Shown here: one piece after another, positions 6,312 to 13,229 of the stretch
Layout: every line of letters starts with the position of its first letter
Numbering within the stretch: position 1 is the first letter of the stretch
NCBI GenBank assembly: GCA_900553685.1
Contig: USEI01000028.1
Span: 1-13,296, forward strand
DNA from: an uncultured Clostridium sp.
Lineage (GTDB): Bacteria; Bacillota; Clostridia; TANB77; CAG-508
Direction of reading: 5' to 3'
DNA length: 13,296 bases
The notes under the pieces: generated by a model
Seen by the model: only the letters and a program-made list of their open reading frames with translations
Told to the model about the DNA's origin: nothing
The model's database searches: none
Translations under genes and position numbers: made by a program

Positions 6312-7784
6312 ATGAATAGAAAGGTTGAAATTTTTCAAAGTTTTTTTATAGTTCTTTTATTAATTATTATATCAATCTTAATGATTTTTCTAGTTGCATT
6401 AAGAGCTAGTGATGAATTATGGAATTTTCAAAATATTTATAAAATGTTTAATGATTTAACTATATATAATGATTCTAATGTTATAATTACTCCACTATTT
6501 TTTTATATTGGACATGTTTTCTTTAAAATTTTTTCTGCTAATATTGTAGTATTTAGAATATATAATCTAATTATATATTTTCTACTTTTCTATATGATGT
6601 ATAAAATTCTTAAAAATCTTAATGTATGCAAAAATCTAAATTTATTATATGTTATTTTTGCTTTCTTACTCATGTTTCAAGTAATACCAGCAGGTGCAAA
6701 TTATAATACATTAGCTATCTTATTTAGCTTAATTGGTCTCAATTTATATGCCAGTAAAAAAAGTAATAATATTTTGCAAGGAATTATCGCTTTTTTAGTA
6801 TTTTTTACTAAACAAAATATTGGAATCTTTTATATACTTTCTGTACTAATTTATGAACTATATGTTGATAAATTGTCTAAAAAATATATCTTTAACCAAT
6901 TAAAAAAATTATTTATTTTCTTAATTCTAACTTGTATTTTATTAATAAAATTATATTTTGATAATAATTTATTTGGATTTTTAAATTATTGTTTTGGTGG
7001 TTTATTAGAATTTGGAAAAAGTAATATATCTTTATATACTTCTTTTTACTACTTGTTAATACTTATTGCTACTTTTGTTTTATATATTATTATCATGTAT
7101 TTTAGAAATATTTTATTTAAAAATTTAAAAAAAGAATTTTTTGAAAATTTAACTTTGCTTTTTATTTTTGCGTTAACACACACATTAATTATTTATCCTA
7201 TAATTAATAGTGCACATATTATATTTGCTTTTGCATTCCATTTATTATTTATAATATATTTATTTGATAGCTTAATTTTTAAAGATTTCTTTTCTTGTAT
7301 AAAATATAAAATAATAATTAATTCTTTTAGTATAACTATTTTATTTATAATCATTTTAATTGTTTTATCTGATTTTCTTGTTAATCATAAAATATCAGAA
7401 TTTTATATAAATTCTAATAGCCCATTTAATCTTTCTTTCATAGAAAAAGAATATATAAAAAAAATGCATACTATGGAAGATTATATTAAAGAAAAAAATT
7501 CTCGAGGAATAGATGTTATCATTATTTCTTACGATTCAGCATTTCCGATGATCGAATTAAAACAAAATCATGGAGTTTATGATCTATTATTTAATGGGAA
7601 TTTAGGATATAACGGAAAAGAACAAATCAAAGAAGATATTTTGAATCGAGAAAATACTGAATTTTTAGTAGTTACAGATAAAAAGGATTTATTTGATCAA
7701 GAGCCACCAGAAATTAGAGAATTCATAATAGATAATTTAAACTTTAAAGGTAAAATTTGTAATTATTCGGTTTATAGTAAATAA
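6312..7784 (+). CDS. Polytopic GT-C-like glycosyltransferase
   Basis: This 490-residue membrane protein has roughly ten hydrophobic helices from residue 9 to about 355, and a soluble C-terminal domain of about 130 residues. After the first helix, the pair D34-E35 in the first outside loop (RASDELWNF) fits the acidic motif of GT-C (PMT/ArnT-like) enzymes. These transfer sugars from lipid-phosphate donors outside the membrane. The following FFYIGHVFFKIFS and FRIYNLIIYF segments resemble that family. The C-terminal part contains IDVIIISYDSAFP and TEFLVVTDKKDLF, typical of the periplasmic-type domains of these proteins. It opens a four-gene operon and is divergent from the pilin genes. The acceptor is unknown; wall polymer, lipid or secreted protein are all possible. 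Family-level confidence is moderate because the sequence is very hydrophobic and divergent. Confidence 0.6.
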   Translation: MNRKVEIFQSFFIVLLLIIISILMIFLVALRASDELWNFQNIYKMFNDLTIYNDSNVIITPLFFYIGHVFFKIFSANIVVFRIYNLIIYFLLFYMMYKILKNLNVCKNLNLLYVIFAFLLMFQVIPAGANYNTLAILFSLIGLNLYASKKSNNILQGIIAFLVFFTKQNIGIFYILSVLIYELYVDKLSKKYIFNQLKKLFIFLILTCILLIKLYFDNNLFGFLNYCFGGLLEFGKSNISLYTSFYYLLILIATFVLYIIIMYFRNILFKNLKKEFFENLTLLFIFALTHTLIIYPIINSAHIIFAFAFHLLFIIYLFDSLIFKDFFSCIKYKIIINSFSITILFIIILIVLSDFLVNHKISEFYINSNSPFNLSFIEKEYIKKMHTMEDYIKEKNSRGIDVIIISYDSAFPMIELKQNHGVYDLLFNGNLGYNGKEQIKEDILNRENTEFLVVTDKKDLFDQEPPEIREFIIDNLNFKGKICNYSVYSK

Positions 7785-7810
7785 AATAATTATAATACGG
7801 AGGTATCAAA

Positions 7811-8317
7811 ATGCCAAATCTATATATAATAACAGGACCTGCAGGAGTTGGAAAAAGTACAATTTCAAATACACTTGCAAAACAAAAAAATAAATCTGCT
7901 TTAATAGAAGGAGATGATATTTATAACCAAGTAATTGGAAGTCATGTAAGTCCTTGGAAACCTGGAAATCATTTAAAAATTTTTTGGAAAATTTGTATAG
8001 ATACTATTAAAGTATATTTAGAATCTGGATATGATGTAATTTTTAATTATATTGTAACACCTGAAAATTTAGAATTAATTAAAAATAACTTTAAAGAATA
8101 TACTATTAAATTTGTAGTTTTACTATGCAATGAAAATATTCTTATTTCAAGAGATGCCAAACGTCCTATAGATTGTCAAATGAATGAACGTTGCATACAA
8201 TTATTAAATAACTTTAAAAATTATAATTTCAATAAAGAAAATATTTTAGACACTACTAATTTAGCTGTTTCTGAAATTGTTACTAAAATAGATACAAAAA
8301 ATAATTTTATTATATAG
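7811..8317 (+). CDS. Small P-loop kinase (AAA_33/nucleotide-kinase-like)
   Basis: The protein has 168 residues. It opens with a hydrophobic strand and a canonical Walker A motif, GPAGVGKST, at residues 9-17. An EGDD segment (33-36) follows, in the position of the substrate-binding acid of small-molecule kinases. GYDVIFNYI and KFVVLLCNE supply the next core strands. SRDAKRP at about 117-123 looks like the arginine-bearing lid. This layout is shared by gluconate kinase, chloramphenicol phosphotransferase and zeta-toxin-like kinases, so the substrate cannot be assigned. A GGAGG site 9 bases before the ATG fixes the start. It lies 26 bases after the glycosyltransferase gene and 12 before the next gene, so it is cotranscribed. 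Confidence 0.75.
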   Translation: MPNLYIITGPAGVGKSTISNTLAKQKNKSALIEGDDIYNQVIGSHVSPWKPGNHLKIFWKICIDTIKVYLESGYDVIFNYIVTPENLELIKNNFKEYTIKFVVLLCNENILISRDAKRPIDCQMNERCIQLLNNFKNYNFNKENILDTTNLAVSEIVTKIDTKNNFII

Positions 8318-8329
8318 AGGATAAAATTT

Positions 8330-8983
8330 ATGAAGAATTTAGAATATTTAAATAAAATTATAGAAGCAAAAATTGATAGACCAATTGGAAGTAGTCATCC
8401 CAAATATCCAGATCATATATATTTAGTAAATTATGGCTATATCCCAAATACTGTTAGTGGAGATGGAAAAGAACTAGATTGTTATGTACTTGGTGAATAT
8501 AAACCTTTATCTGAATTCAAAGGAAAATGTATTGCGATTATTCATAGATTAAATGATGATGATGACAAATTAATTTTAGCTCCAGAAAATAGGAACTTTA
8601 CAAATGCCGAAATTCGCTTATTAACTGATTTTCAAGAAAGGTTTTATAAGAGTGAAATAATTAGAAATTCAAATTTTATAGATTCTAATAAAAATATTTC
8701 AGAACTTTGCAATACTAATTTAGAAACAAATATTGATATAGTAAAAAGCGATAATAAAGATTATCAGTTAAAAATATTTGAAGATATAACAAAATTTAAT
8801 AACCAAAAAAATCCAAATTTAACAAATACTAATGCTTGGAATTATGGAGATTTATTTGGATTTTATGCAAAAAATAATGAAGAAATTATTGCTGGAATTG
8901 TTGTTTATGAAAAAATGCAATGGATTGAGGTAGACACACTATTTGTTGATGAAAAGTATAGAAATCAAAAGCTTCGGAACTAA
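8330..8983 (+). CDS. Short inorganic-pyrophosphatase-like domain fused to a GNAT domain, cut by a frameshift
   Basis: Residues 1-112 resemble a compact family I soluble pyrophosphatase. Features include IDRPIGSSHP, VNYGYIPNT, the acidic DGKELD at 45-50, CIAIIHR and the acidic run NDDDDK at 75-80. In the family signature D-x-D-P-x-D the middle aspartate is Lys47 here, so catalysis is uncertain. Residues about 135-213 start a GNAT acetyltransferase, reaching the motif A strand WIEVDTLFVDEKYRNQ. The frame then hits TAA at 8981, just before the acetyl-CoA binding loop. The missing part continues in the next frame (to 9158). Removing one A from the run at 8967-8970 restores the reading Q-S-F-G-T-K-L-I and a protein of about 275 residues. 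As read, the pyrophosphatase-like part is intact and the acetyltransferase is dead. AGAGG before the ATG supports the start. Confidence 0.75.
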   Translation: MKNLEYLNKIIEAKIDRPIGSSHPKYPDHIYLVNYGYIPNTVSGDGKELDCYVLGEYKPLSEFKGKCIAIIHRLNDDDDKLILAPENRNFTNAEIRLLTDFQERFYKSEIIRNSNFIDSNKNISELCNTNLETNIDIVKSDNKDYQLKIFEDITKFNNQKNPNLTNTNAWNYGDLFGFYAKNNEEIIAGIVVYEKMQWIEVDTLFVDEKYRNQKLRN

Positions 8984-9158
8984 ATTAATAAATGAATTGA
9001 TAAAATATTGTAAGGAAAATAATTTGCTTGGAATTCATCTTACAACTTTAGATTTCCAAGCAAAAGGATTCTATGAGAAACTTGACTTTAAGCTAATTGC
9101 GGAAATTGAAAACTGGCCTCAAGGAATTACTAGATATGAATTTATAAAATATATATAA
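8970..9158 (+). pseudogene. Downstream fragment of the frameshifted GNAT domain
   Basis: This reading frame encodes S-F-G-T-K-L-I-N-E-L-I followed by helix and strand residues and the segment FYEKLDFKLIAEI. These are the acetyl-CoA loop, its helix and motif B of a GNAT acetyltransferase. It continues exactly where the 8330-8983 product stops. There is no convincing ribosome site for a separate start: the frame's first possible starts are TTG at 8943 and ATG at 8949, inside the upstream coding region. It is therefore best read as the second half of one broken gene, through a real mutation or a one-base assembly error. The stop at 9158 lies 15 bases before the next gene. Confidence 0.8.
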
Positions 9159-9173
9159 AATTTGGAGGTTTAT

Positions 9174-9653
9174 ATGATTATTGAATATGACTCTAAATAT
9201 GATGAACAAATAAAAGATTTATTAGTTGAACTTCAAAATTATTTAGTAGATATAGATAATTGGCATACACAGATTTTAAAACCTGAATATAGAGAAAACA
9301 TGTTTAAATTAGATATGGAGAAAGTAAGAAAGCAAAATGGTAAAATTTATTTATATATTGAAAATAATGTTGCAATTGGAATAATTATAGGAATAATAGA
9401 AGAAAAAGACGAAATTGATAAGCTAACAAATGATTGTGCAAAAACAGGATCTATACTTGAATTAGTAGTAAAAAATGATATTCGTGGAAATGGAATTGGT
9501 AAACTTTTATTAGGTAAAATTGAACAATTTTTTAAAGATGTTGATTGCAAGAGAATTAATATTGAGGTATTCGGACCTAATAAAAAAGGACTAAACTTTT
9601 ATGAGAAAAACGGTTACATTACAAGAAATATAATAGTAAGTAAAAAAATTTAA
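9174..9653 (+). CDS. GNAT-family N-acetyltransferase
   Basis: The protein has 159 residues. It transfers an acetyl group from acetyl-CoA to an amine; the substrate is unknown. Motif A is clear: LELVVKNDIRGNGIGKLLL, with the acetyl-CoA pyrophosphate-binding R104-G-N-G-I-G at 104-109. Motif B is NFYEKNGY at 141-148. The N-terminal half has the usual helix pair and the strand VAIGIIIGII. I place the start at the ATG at 9174, because the GGAGG at 9164-9168 would otherwise be inside the gene; an upstream TTG at 9162 is in frame but unsupported. It is the last gene of the operon and is followed by a strong hairpin. It is distinct from the broken GNAT just upstream. Confidence 0.85.
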   Translation: MIIEYDSKYDEQIKDLLVELQNYLVDIDNWHTQILKPEYRENMFKLDMEKVRKQNGKIYLYIENNVAIGIIIGIIEEKDEIDKLTNDCAKTGSILELVVKNDIRGNGIGKLLLGKIEQFFKDVDCKRINIEVFGPNKKGLNFYEKNGYITRNIIVSKKI

Positions 9654-9682
9654 AAGTTTATTTTTATTTATATTAAATTTAT

Positions 9683-9762
9683 AAAAAACATGCGTTTATT
9701 AAATATTACTTTAGTTAAGTTGATTAAATTTAATTTAGTAATTTATGATACGCATGTTTTTT
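9683..9762 (+). terminator. Large structured hairpin, probable terminator of the glycosyltransferase operon
   Basis: AAAAAACATGCGT (9683-9695) pairs perfectly with ACGCATGTTTTTT (9750-9762) over 13 bp, ending in a T run. The 54-base apical part is itself partly self-complementary: AAATATTACT near 9701 pairs with AGTAATTT near 9736, with a 2-base bulge. It lies 29 bases after the last operon stop codon. The A6/T6 ends and position fit an intrinsic terminator working on both strands. The long structured apex is larger than a terminator needs. Confidence 0.65.
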
Positions 9763-9810
9763 GTACTTGGTGATAATAGTTTGATTCTAGAAATAAAAGT
9801 TTCGGGTAGC

Positions 9811-9826
9811 ACCTTCGGGTTATGAG
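9811..9826 (-). other. Fragment matching a tRNA-Met(CAT) anticodon arm; possible attachment-site core
   Basis: Read on the minus strand this is CTCATAACCCGAAGGT, the anticodon loop and 3' side of the anticodon stem typical of elongator tRNA-Met genes in Firmicutes, with the anticodon CAT in the loop. The 5' stem side is mismatched (AGCCCTCATAACCCG rather than a CGGGCTCATAACCCG type) and no T-arm or acceptor stem follows, so this is not a functional tRNA. Integrative elements commonly carry such tRNA pieces as attachment sites. The match rests on my memory of tRNA sequences. Confidence 0.4.
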
Positions 9827-9945
9827 GGCTAGTTGAGAGGTTTGTGTAATTTAGTGAAATCAAGGGTTTTAGCTGATTTATCAATGAAAATTGGGAAAAT
9901 AGATTTTAGAACATTTGTGTGATTTTTTGTACTTTTTTGAGAATT

Positions 9946-9966
9946 TTTTCCCCAACTTTTCCCCAA
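9946..9966. repeat. Tandem 10-bp direct repeat TTTTCCCCAA (11-base period)
   Basis: Two exact copies lie at 9946-9955 and 9957-9966, separated by one base. A one-helical-turn period is the spacing seen in binding sites for recombinase arms or small DNA-binding proteins, but it could also be a remnant of coding sequence. An imperfect inverted partner occurs at 9889-9899. Confidence 0.5.
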
Positions 9967-10031
9967 TTATTTTTAACAAATATTGGAATTAAAAACGGGA
10001 AACCTGAAAATTTATTTTGGAGGTTTTGATT

Positions 10032-10388
10032 ATGAATAAAATTACTTATCACAAAGAAGGAGATTATTTGATTCCTGATTTAATTATGGATAATCCTTGC
10101 GAGAATTATCATATTGGAAAATATGACAGATTAAGGTTAAATTATATTAAAAATTATAAAAGAGGCTTATATACTGAATTAATGATAAATGGAACACTAT
10201 CTAAACATCTTGCTGATATTGAAAATGCGGCTAATGAAAGAATTGGTTTAATAGTTAAACAATTAGCTGAGGCAGAAAATATAAATGAAGATTTAAAGAG
10301 TTGCGATCAACTTGCTTGGGTTCAAGCTATGAATAACATTAAAAATCGTGCTGAAGAAATTGCTTATAATGAGATTATTTATGTGTAG
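10032..10388 (+). CDS. tnpV: TnpV-family transposon-encoded protein
   Basis: The protein has 118 residues. The opening ITYHKEGDYLIPDL, the segment IGKYDRLRLNYIKNYKRGLY, and the tail DQLAWVQAMNNIKNRAEEIAYNEIIYV are the recognised TnpV pattern. TnpV is a small helical protein of unknown biochemical role encoded in Tn4451-type and many other clostridial mobile elements. I use the ATG at 10032 because GGAGG lies at 10019-10023; a TTG at 10017 is in frame but would sit across that ribosome site. No recombinase or transposase is present nearby, so this is an orphan or remnant copy, or the edge of an element whose other parts have been lost. It is cotranscribed with the small gene 13 bases downstream. 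Confidence 0.88.
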   Translation: MNKITYHKEGDYLIPDLIMDNPCENYHIGKYDRLRLNYIKNYKRGLYTELMINGTLSKHLADIENAANERIGLIVKQLAEAENINEDLKSCDQLAWVQAMNNIKNRAEEIAYNEIIYV

Positions 10389-10401
10389 GAGGATTTGAGA
10401 T

Positions 10402-10692
10402 ATGAGTTTTAGAGAAGTTAATGATGATATTTTAAAAGACATTTGGGAATATAGAGACCAAACTGAATTTGCATATATGACTAAAGAAGATAAAAAACAT
10501 ATGATTTATTTTGATGAGATTACAGAAAAAATTTTAAACAGCATTCCTAAACAAAATAGGAAATTTGTTAGACAACAGCTTAACAAACTTGATGATAATT
10601 TTTCTGATTATGTGTACTATTGGAGCGAGAAATATTATAGAAATGGATTTGTTGATGGTGTGCAGATGATTATGGGATGTTTTGATAAATAA
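10402..10692 (+). CDS. Small helical protein of unknown function, partner of TnpV
   Basis: The protein has 96 residues, rich in charged and aromatic amino acids and predicted mostly helical, with no signal peptide or membrane segment. The C-terminal part SDYVYYWSEKYYRNGFVDGVQMIMGCFD resembles, in layout, small proteins found after tnpV in clostridial elements (an aromatic helix then F-x-x-G-x-x-x-x-M). I cannot name a family with confidence. GGAGG just before the ATG, and 13 bases from the tnpV stop codon, support cotranscription. The gene ends directly at a strong terminator. Confidence 0.75.
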   Translation: MSFREVNDDILKDIWEYRDQTEFAYMTKEDKKHMIYFDEITEKILNSIPKQNRKFVRQQLNKLDDNFSDYVYYWSEKYYRNGFVDGVQMIMGCFDK

Positions 10693-10693
10693 T

Positions 10694-10721
10694 AAAAAAG
10701 TCCGATTATTCGGACTTTTTT
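10694..10721. terminator. Bidirectional intrinsic terminator between tnpV unit and CBASS locus
   Basis: AAAAAAGTCCGA (10694-10705) and TCGGACTTTTTT (10710-10721) form a perfect 12-bp stem with a TTAT loop. Both strands end in T6. It begins one base after the stop codon of the 10402-10692 gene and overlaps by two bases the stop codon of the convergent CD-NTase gene, so one structure serves both. Confidence 0.9.
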
Positions 10722-12087
10722 ACTTAATTGGAACCTCTATATGTTTTTTTGCTATACAAGTATGATTTTTTATAATGTAACATTCAACATAATGATTTCC
10801 TGCAAAATTAGATGTTTCGTGATTTGTTAAATTTTGTTTTGATTTGAATATTTGCCCCCTTATACAATTATTTTTTTGTGCTAAAACTCCTTCATTTTTA
10901 ACTTTCCAAAGAACTTCATAATTATTTGGAGCATTAGTGTTTTTTATAAAAAAATCTAAAGAACAACCAATTTCAACTTTTTCATTTTTATTTAACATGT
11001 CAGATAAATATTGGACTTGTCCATCCTTATTAGTTACTTTACAATCTATCTCAACGAAGCAAGTTGTAGGTTGCGTCGGATACATATTCTCAATAAATTC
11101 TTCTGTATCATCATATTCGTACATACTTTTAGAATAATTATATGTTATTGCCAAGCTACTTGCTGATTCATTTAAACTTGTATTCCAGTAATCATGCTTA
11201 AAAAATTTATACCATGCATCTTTTGCTTGTTTTTCTGTACAATCTGTCTCAAACAATACATCTAATTCTGATATATAAGTTTTTAATCTATTATATAGAT
11301 TTTCTAATTTAGTTCTATCTTCTTCTACTAATAATAAACTTTGTGAACTATCAGTAGGATTATATACTTCTTTATTATATGCCAATCTATCTCTTATTTC
11401 ACATATTGTATAATAAAACATTTCATCAATTCTAGAATAATTTTGTATTTTTTCATCACATAGTACCGTTTGTATTAAACCACCTGGCATACTCCATGAT
11501 TCACGTGATTTACAAAATGTTTTACTTAATCTTATTGCCTGTCTTAATTTTTCGCCATTTATTCGTATTTCTTCCTTAAACCAATTATTTATTGCTCTTG
11601 GATCTCTTGGTCTCCATTCACTTCCTGCATGTTCATATTTATAACCGTCATCATCTTCATTCTTTATTCTCTTATAAATTGCAAAATCAATATGATAATT
11701 ATCAACATATTCTATCCTTACACAATTAGTTTTTGCTTCTGGTTCATTTTTAAAATTAGAACATTTCCTCTTTAATGCATCCACTATTATGTTTTTTATT
11801 GCTATAGGCCCTATCTCTCCAATATTAGTATCATCAAAAACTATCGCTACATCTATATCATAATCATTTTTATCATTTTGAATTACCGTAGACATTGCCA
11901 CACTACCTTGTTCAATAGTCTCAGCAATTTTATAATCTGTATTATTTTCCTCGTTATATTCTTTTAATCCTTCTTTTAATCTATCTAGATTTATTTTTTT
12001 CTTTTCTCTTAAATTGGTAGTTTCATCTTGTGGTAGTACAACTTCATTATAATAAAACTTTTTCATCTCTTTTTCTAAATCATACAT
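10720..12087 (-). CDS. CBASS CD-NTase (cyclic oligonucleotide synthase) with AGS-C sensor domain
   Basis: The protein has 455 residues. It is a cGAS/DncV-like nucleotidyltransferase that makes a cyclic oligonucleotide alarm signal upon phage infection. The polymerase-beta-type active site is visible: G61-S62 (EQGSVAMSTV), the metal-binding pair D77-x-D79 in DYDIDVAIVFD, and the third acid D134 in YHIDFAIYK. The helical part (about 170-330) includes PGGLIQTVLC. Residues about 338-455 form a separate beta-rich domain with NYEVLWKVKNEG and GNHYVECYIIKNHTCI. This matches the AGS-C domain (adenylyl/guanylyl cyclase and SMODS C-terminal sensor). The start overlaps the effector gene end by 8 bases; AAGGAG lies 13 bases upstream. 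All catalytic residues are present, so it should be active. Product nucleotide and linkage cannot be read from sequence. Confidence 0.92.
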   Translation of the reverse strand: MYDLEKEMKKFYYNEVVLPQDETTNLREKKKINLDRLKEGLKEYNEENNTDYKIAETIEQGSVAMSTVIQNDKNDYDIDVAIVFDDTNIGEIGPIAIKNIIVDALKRKCSNFKNEPEAKTNCVRIEYVDNYHIDFAIYKRIKNEDDDGYKYEHAGSEWRPRDPRAINNWFKEEIRINGEKLRQAIRLSKTFCKSRESWSMPGGLIQTVLCDEKIQNYSRIDEMFYYTICEIRDRLAYNKEVYNPTDSSQSLLLVEEDRTKLENLYNRLKTYISELDVLFETDCTEKQAKDAWYKFFKHDYWNTSLNESASSLAITYNYSKSMYEYDDTEEFIENMYPTQPTTCFVEIDCKVTNKDGQVQYLSDMLNKNEKVEIGCSLDFFIKNTNAPNNYEVLWKVKNEGVLAQKNNCIRGQIFKSKQNLTNHETSNFAGNHYVECYIIKNHTCIAKKHIEVPIK

Positions 12088-13201
12088 TTTTTTCTATATT
12101 CTCCTTTTCAATGACAATCAGTTTTCCTTTTTCTCTTCCATTAATCTTAATTCCCCATGGGTATTTAACTTCGTTTTGTGCTTCAAATTGATATATAATC
12201 ATTTGAGGCAGTCTAGTATCATCTATACTCCTTTTTCCCATTTCTATTGCTAAGCAGCTTTGGCTAGAACAAACAATATGTACATTTTCTATTTTTCCAA
12301 ACATCTCAAATATATTTTGAATAGTATCAAAAATTATATTAGTATATTCAACTAACTGTTTTTGGCTTTTTATTGCATTGTCACAAGGATGCTCAATTCC
12401 GATATTCACTATATTGCACTTTTCATTGAATTGAATTAGTTGTTCATTTGTTATTTGAGAGGTTATTGAAATAGCAATTACTACATCTTTCTTATTTTTA
12501 TCTAAATCTTTTATTTCTTGCTTTACTTTTAATTTAGGATATATATTTAATTTCTTATCTTTTAATTTATAATAAGTATGCTTTTCTTTTTTATCAAATT
12601 CATAATATTCATCAAATTTTTGTCTTCCTAAAAAAGTTCCTGCATACATTATAAACGGAATAGGTGCAATTCCTGTATATCCTTTTTTACCAGATTCACT
12701 TAAATTTTTGAACGCTTTAACATCTTCTTGTATTTTTCCTATAATACATTGATAACTTTCATTGTCAAGATTGTCTTTAAATAATCTATTATAGATATCT
12801 ATAATATTTATTTCATATTCTCTAATATTCTTACTTAAATCTTTATTTTTTTCTATATATTCATCAAGATTTCTTTTGAAATAACCATTTATATTAAGTA
12901 TTTTTACTTTTTTTCTTTTATAACAAGTTAGCCATATTGAGATTATTATTAATATAATTCCTAAAATAAAATATTGCCATTTGAAATCTTGTGTCATTTC
13001 AAATGCATATTCTCTATTCTTTGTAATAGCAATGCATTTCAACATCCAATCTAATTTATCTCCACCTGCATTTAATATTAATGTAGATCCCAATGTAAAA
13101 AAAGCAATATTTGAGATATTTTCATCTTTTTTCTTAAAAATTTTCCATAACATTAACAAAGCAAAAATAATTATTATAATACCTATTATCCAATATGCCA
13201 T
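12080..13201 (-). CDS. cap14: CBASS membrane effector with SAVED sensor domain (Cap14-like)
   Basis: The protein has 373 residues. Hydrophobic segments lie at about 4-22 and 75-93, with a weaker one at 31-45. A basic, partly coiled linker leads to a SAVED domain at about 172-355. Diagnostic pieces are YTGIAPIPF (175-183), DVVIAISIT (239-247), VHIVCSSQSCLAIEMG (307-322) and a YPWGIKING end. SAVED domains bind the cyclic oligonucleotide made by the partner CD-NTase. In Cap14-type effectors the attached membrane helices are thought to damage the inner membrane and abort infection. It is the first gene of a two-gene operon with the CD-NTase, overlapping by 8 bases. AAGGAG lies 10 bases before the ATG. 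No Cap2/Cap3 or HORMA/TRIP13 genes are visible, so the locus is a minimal type I-like CBASS. Confidence 0.88.
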   Translation of the reverse strand: MAYWIIGIIIIIFALLMLWKIFKKKDENISNIAFFTLGSTLILNAGGDKLDWMLKCIAITKNREYAFEMTQDFKWQYFILGIILIIISIWLTCYKRKKVKILNINGYFKRNLDEYIEKNKDLSKNIREYEINIIDIYNRLFKDNLDNESYQCIIGKIQEDVKAFKNLSESGKKGYTGIAPIPFIMYAGTFLGRQKFDEYYEFDKKEKHTYYKLKDKKLNIYPKLKVKQEIKDLDKNKKDVVIAISITSQITNEQLIQFNEKCNIVNIGIEHPCDNAIKSQKQLVEYTNIIFDTIQNIFEMFGKIENVHIVCSSQSCLAIEMGKRSIDDTRLPQMIIYQFEAQNEVKYPWGIKINGREKGKLIVIEKENIEKNV

Positions 13202-13229
13202 TTTTTTATTTCTCCTTTTTCTTTTTTAT

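Larger units (their letters stand above)
9763..10031. other. Non-coding stretch, likely scar or end of an integrative element
   Basis: No credible gene is visible. Base composition changes, with a GC-richer patch at about 9800-9840 in a very AT-rich setting. The stretch holds a tRNA-Met-like fragment and a TTTTCCCCAA direct repeat. An imperfect inverted repeat is also present, with AATTGGGAAAA (9889-9899) against TTTTCCCCAATT (9957-9968), one G different. Around the direct repeat the plus strand can be read as F-F-P-N-F-S-P-I before a stop. That recalls C-terminal tails of clostridial tyrosine integrases, but stops lie close upstream, so at most it is a decayed trace. tnpV follows immediately. 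Confidence 0.4.

Noticed and set aside
8966..8983. Programmed +1 ribosomal frameshift joining the two GNAT halves
   Set aside because: There is no recognisable slippery sequence, stop-codon pause signal or upstream stimulatory site at the junction; a simple one-base insertion in AAAA explains it.
9347..9550. Minus-strand open frame opposite the GNAT gene
   Set aside because: It is a shadow of the 9174-9653 gene, whose motif A and B are clear.
9801..9840. A functional tRNA gene
   Set aside because: Only the anticodon loop and one stem side match; the 5' stem strand is mismatched and D-arm, T-arm and acceptor stem are missing.
10017..10031. TTG start for tnpV (and likewise TTG at 9162 for the GNAT gene)
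   Set aside because: In both cases the GGAGG ribosome site would fall inside the coding region; the ATG codons at 10032 and 9174 are correctly spaced from it.
10937..11137. Plus-strand open frame opposite the CD-NTase
   Set aside because: It is antisense to a well-supported domain and has no ribosome site.
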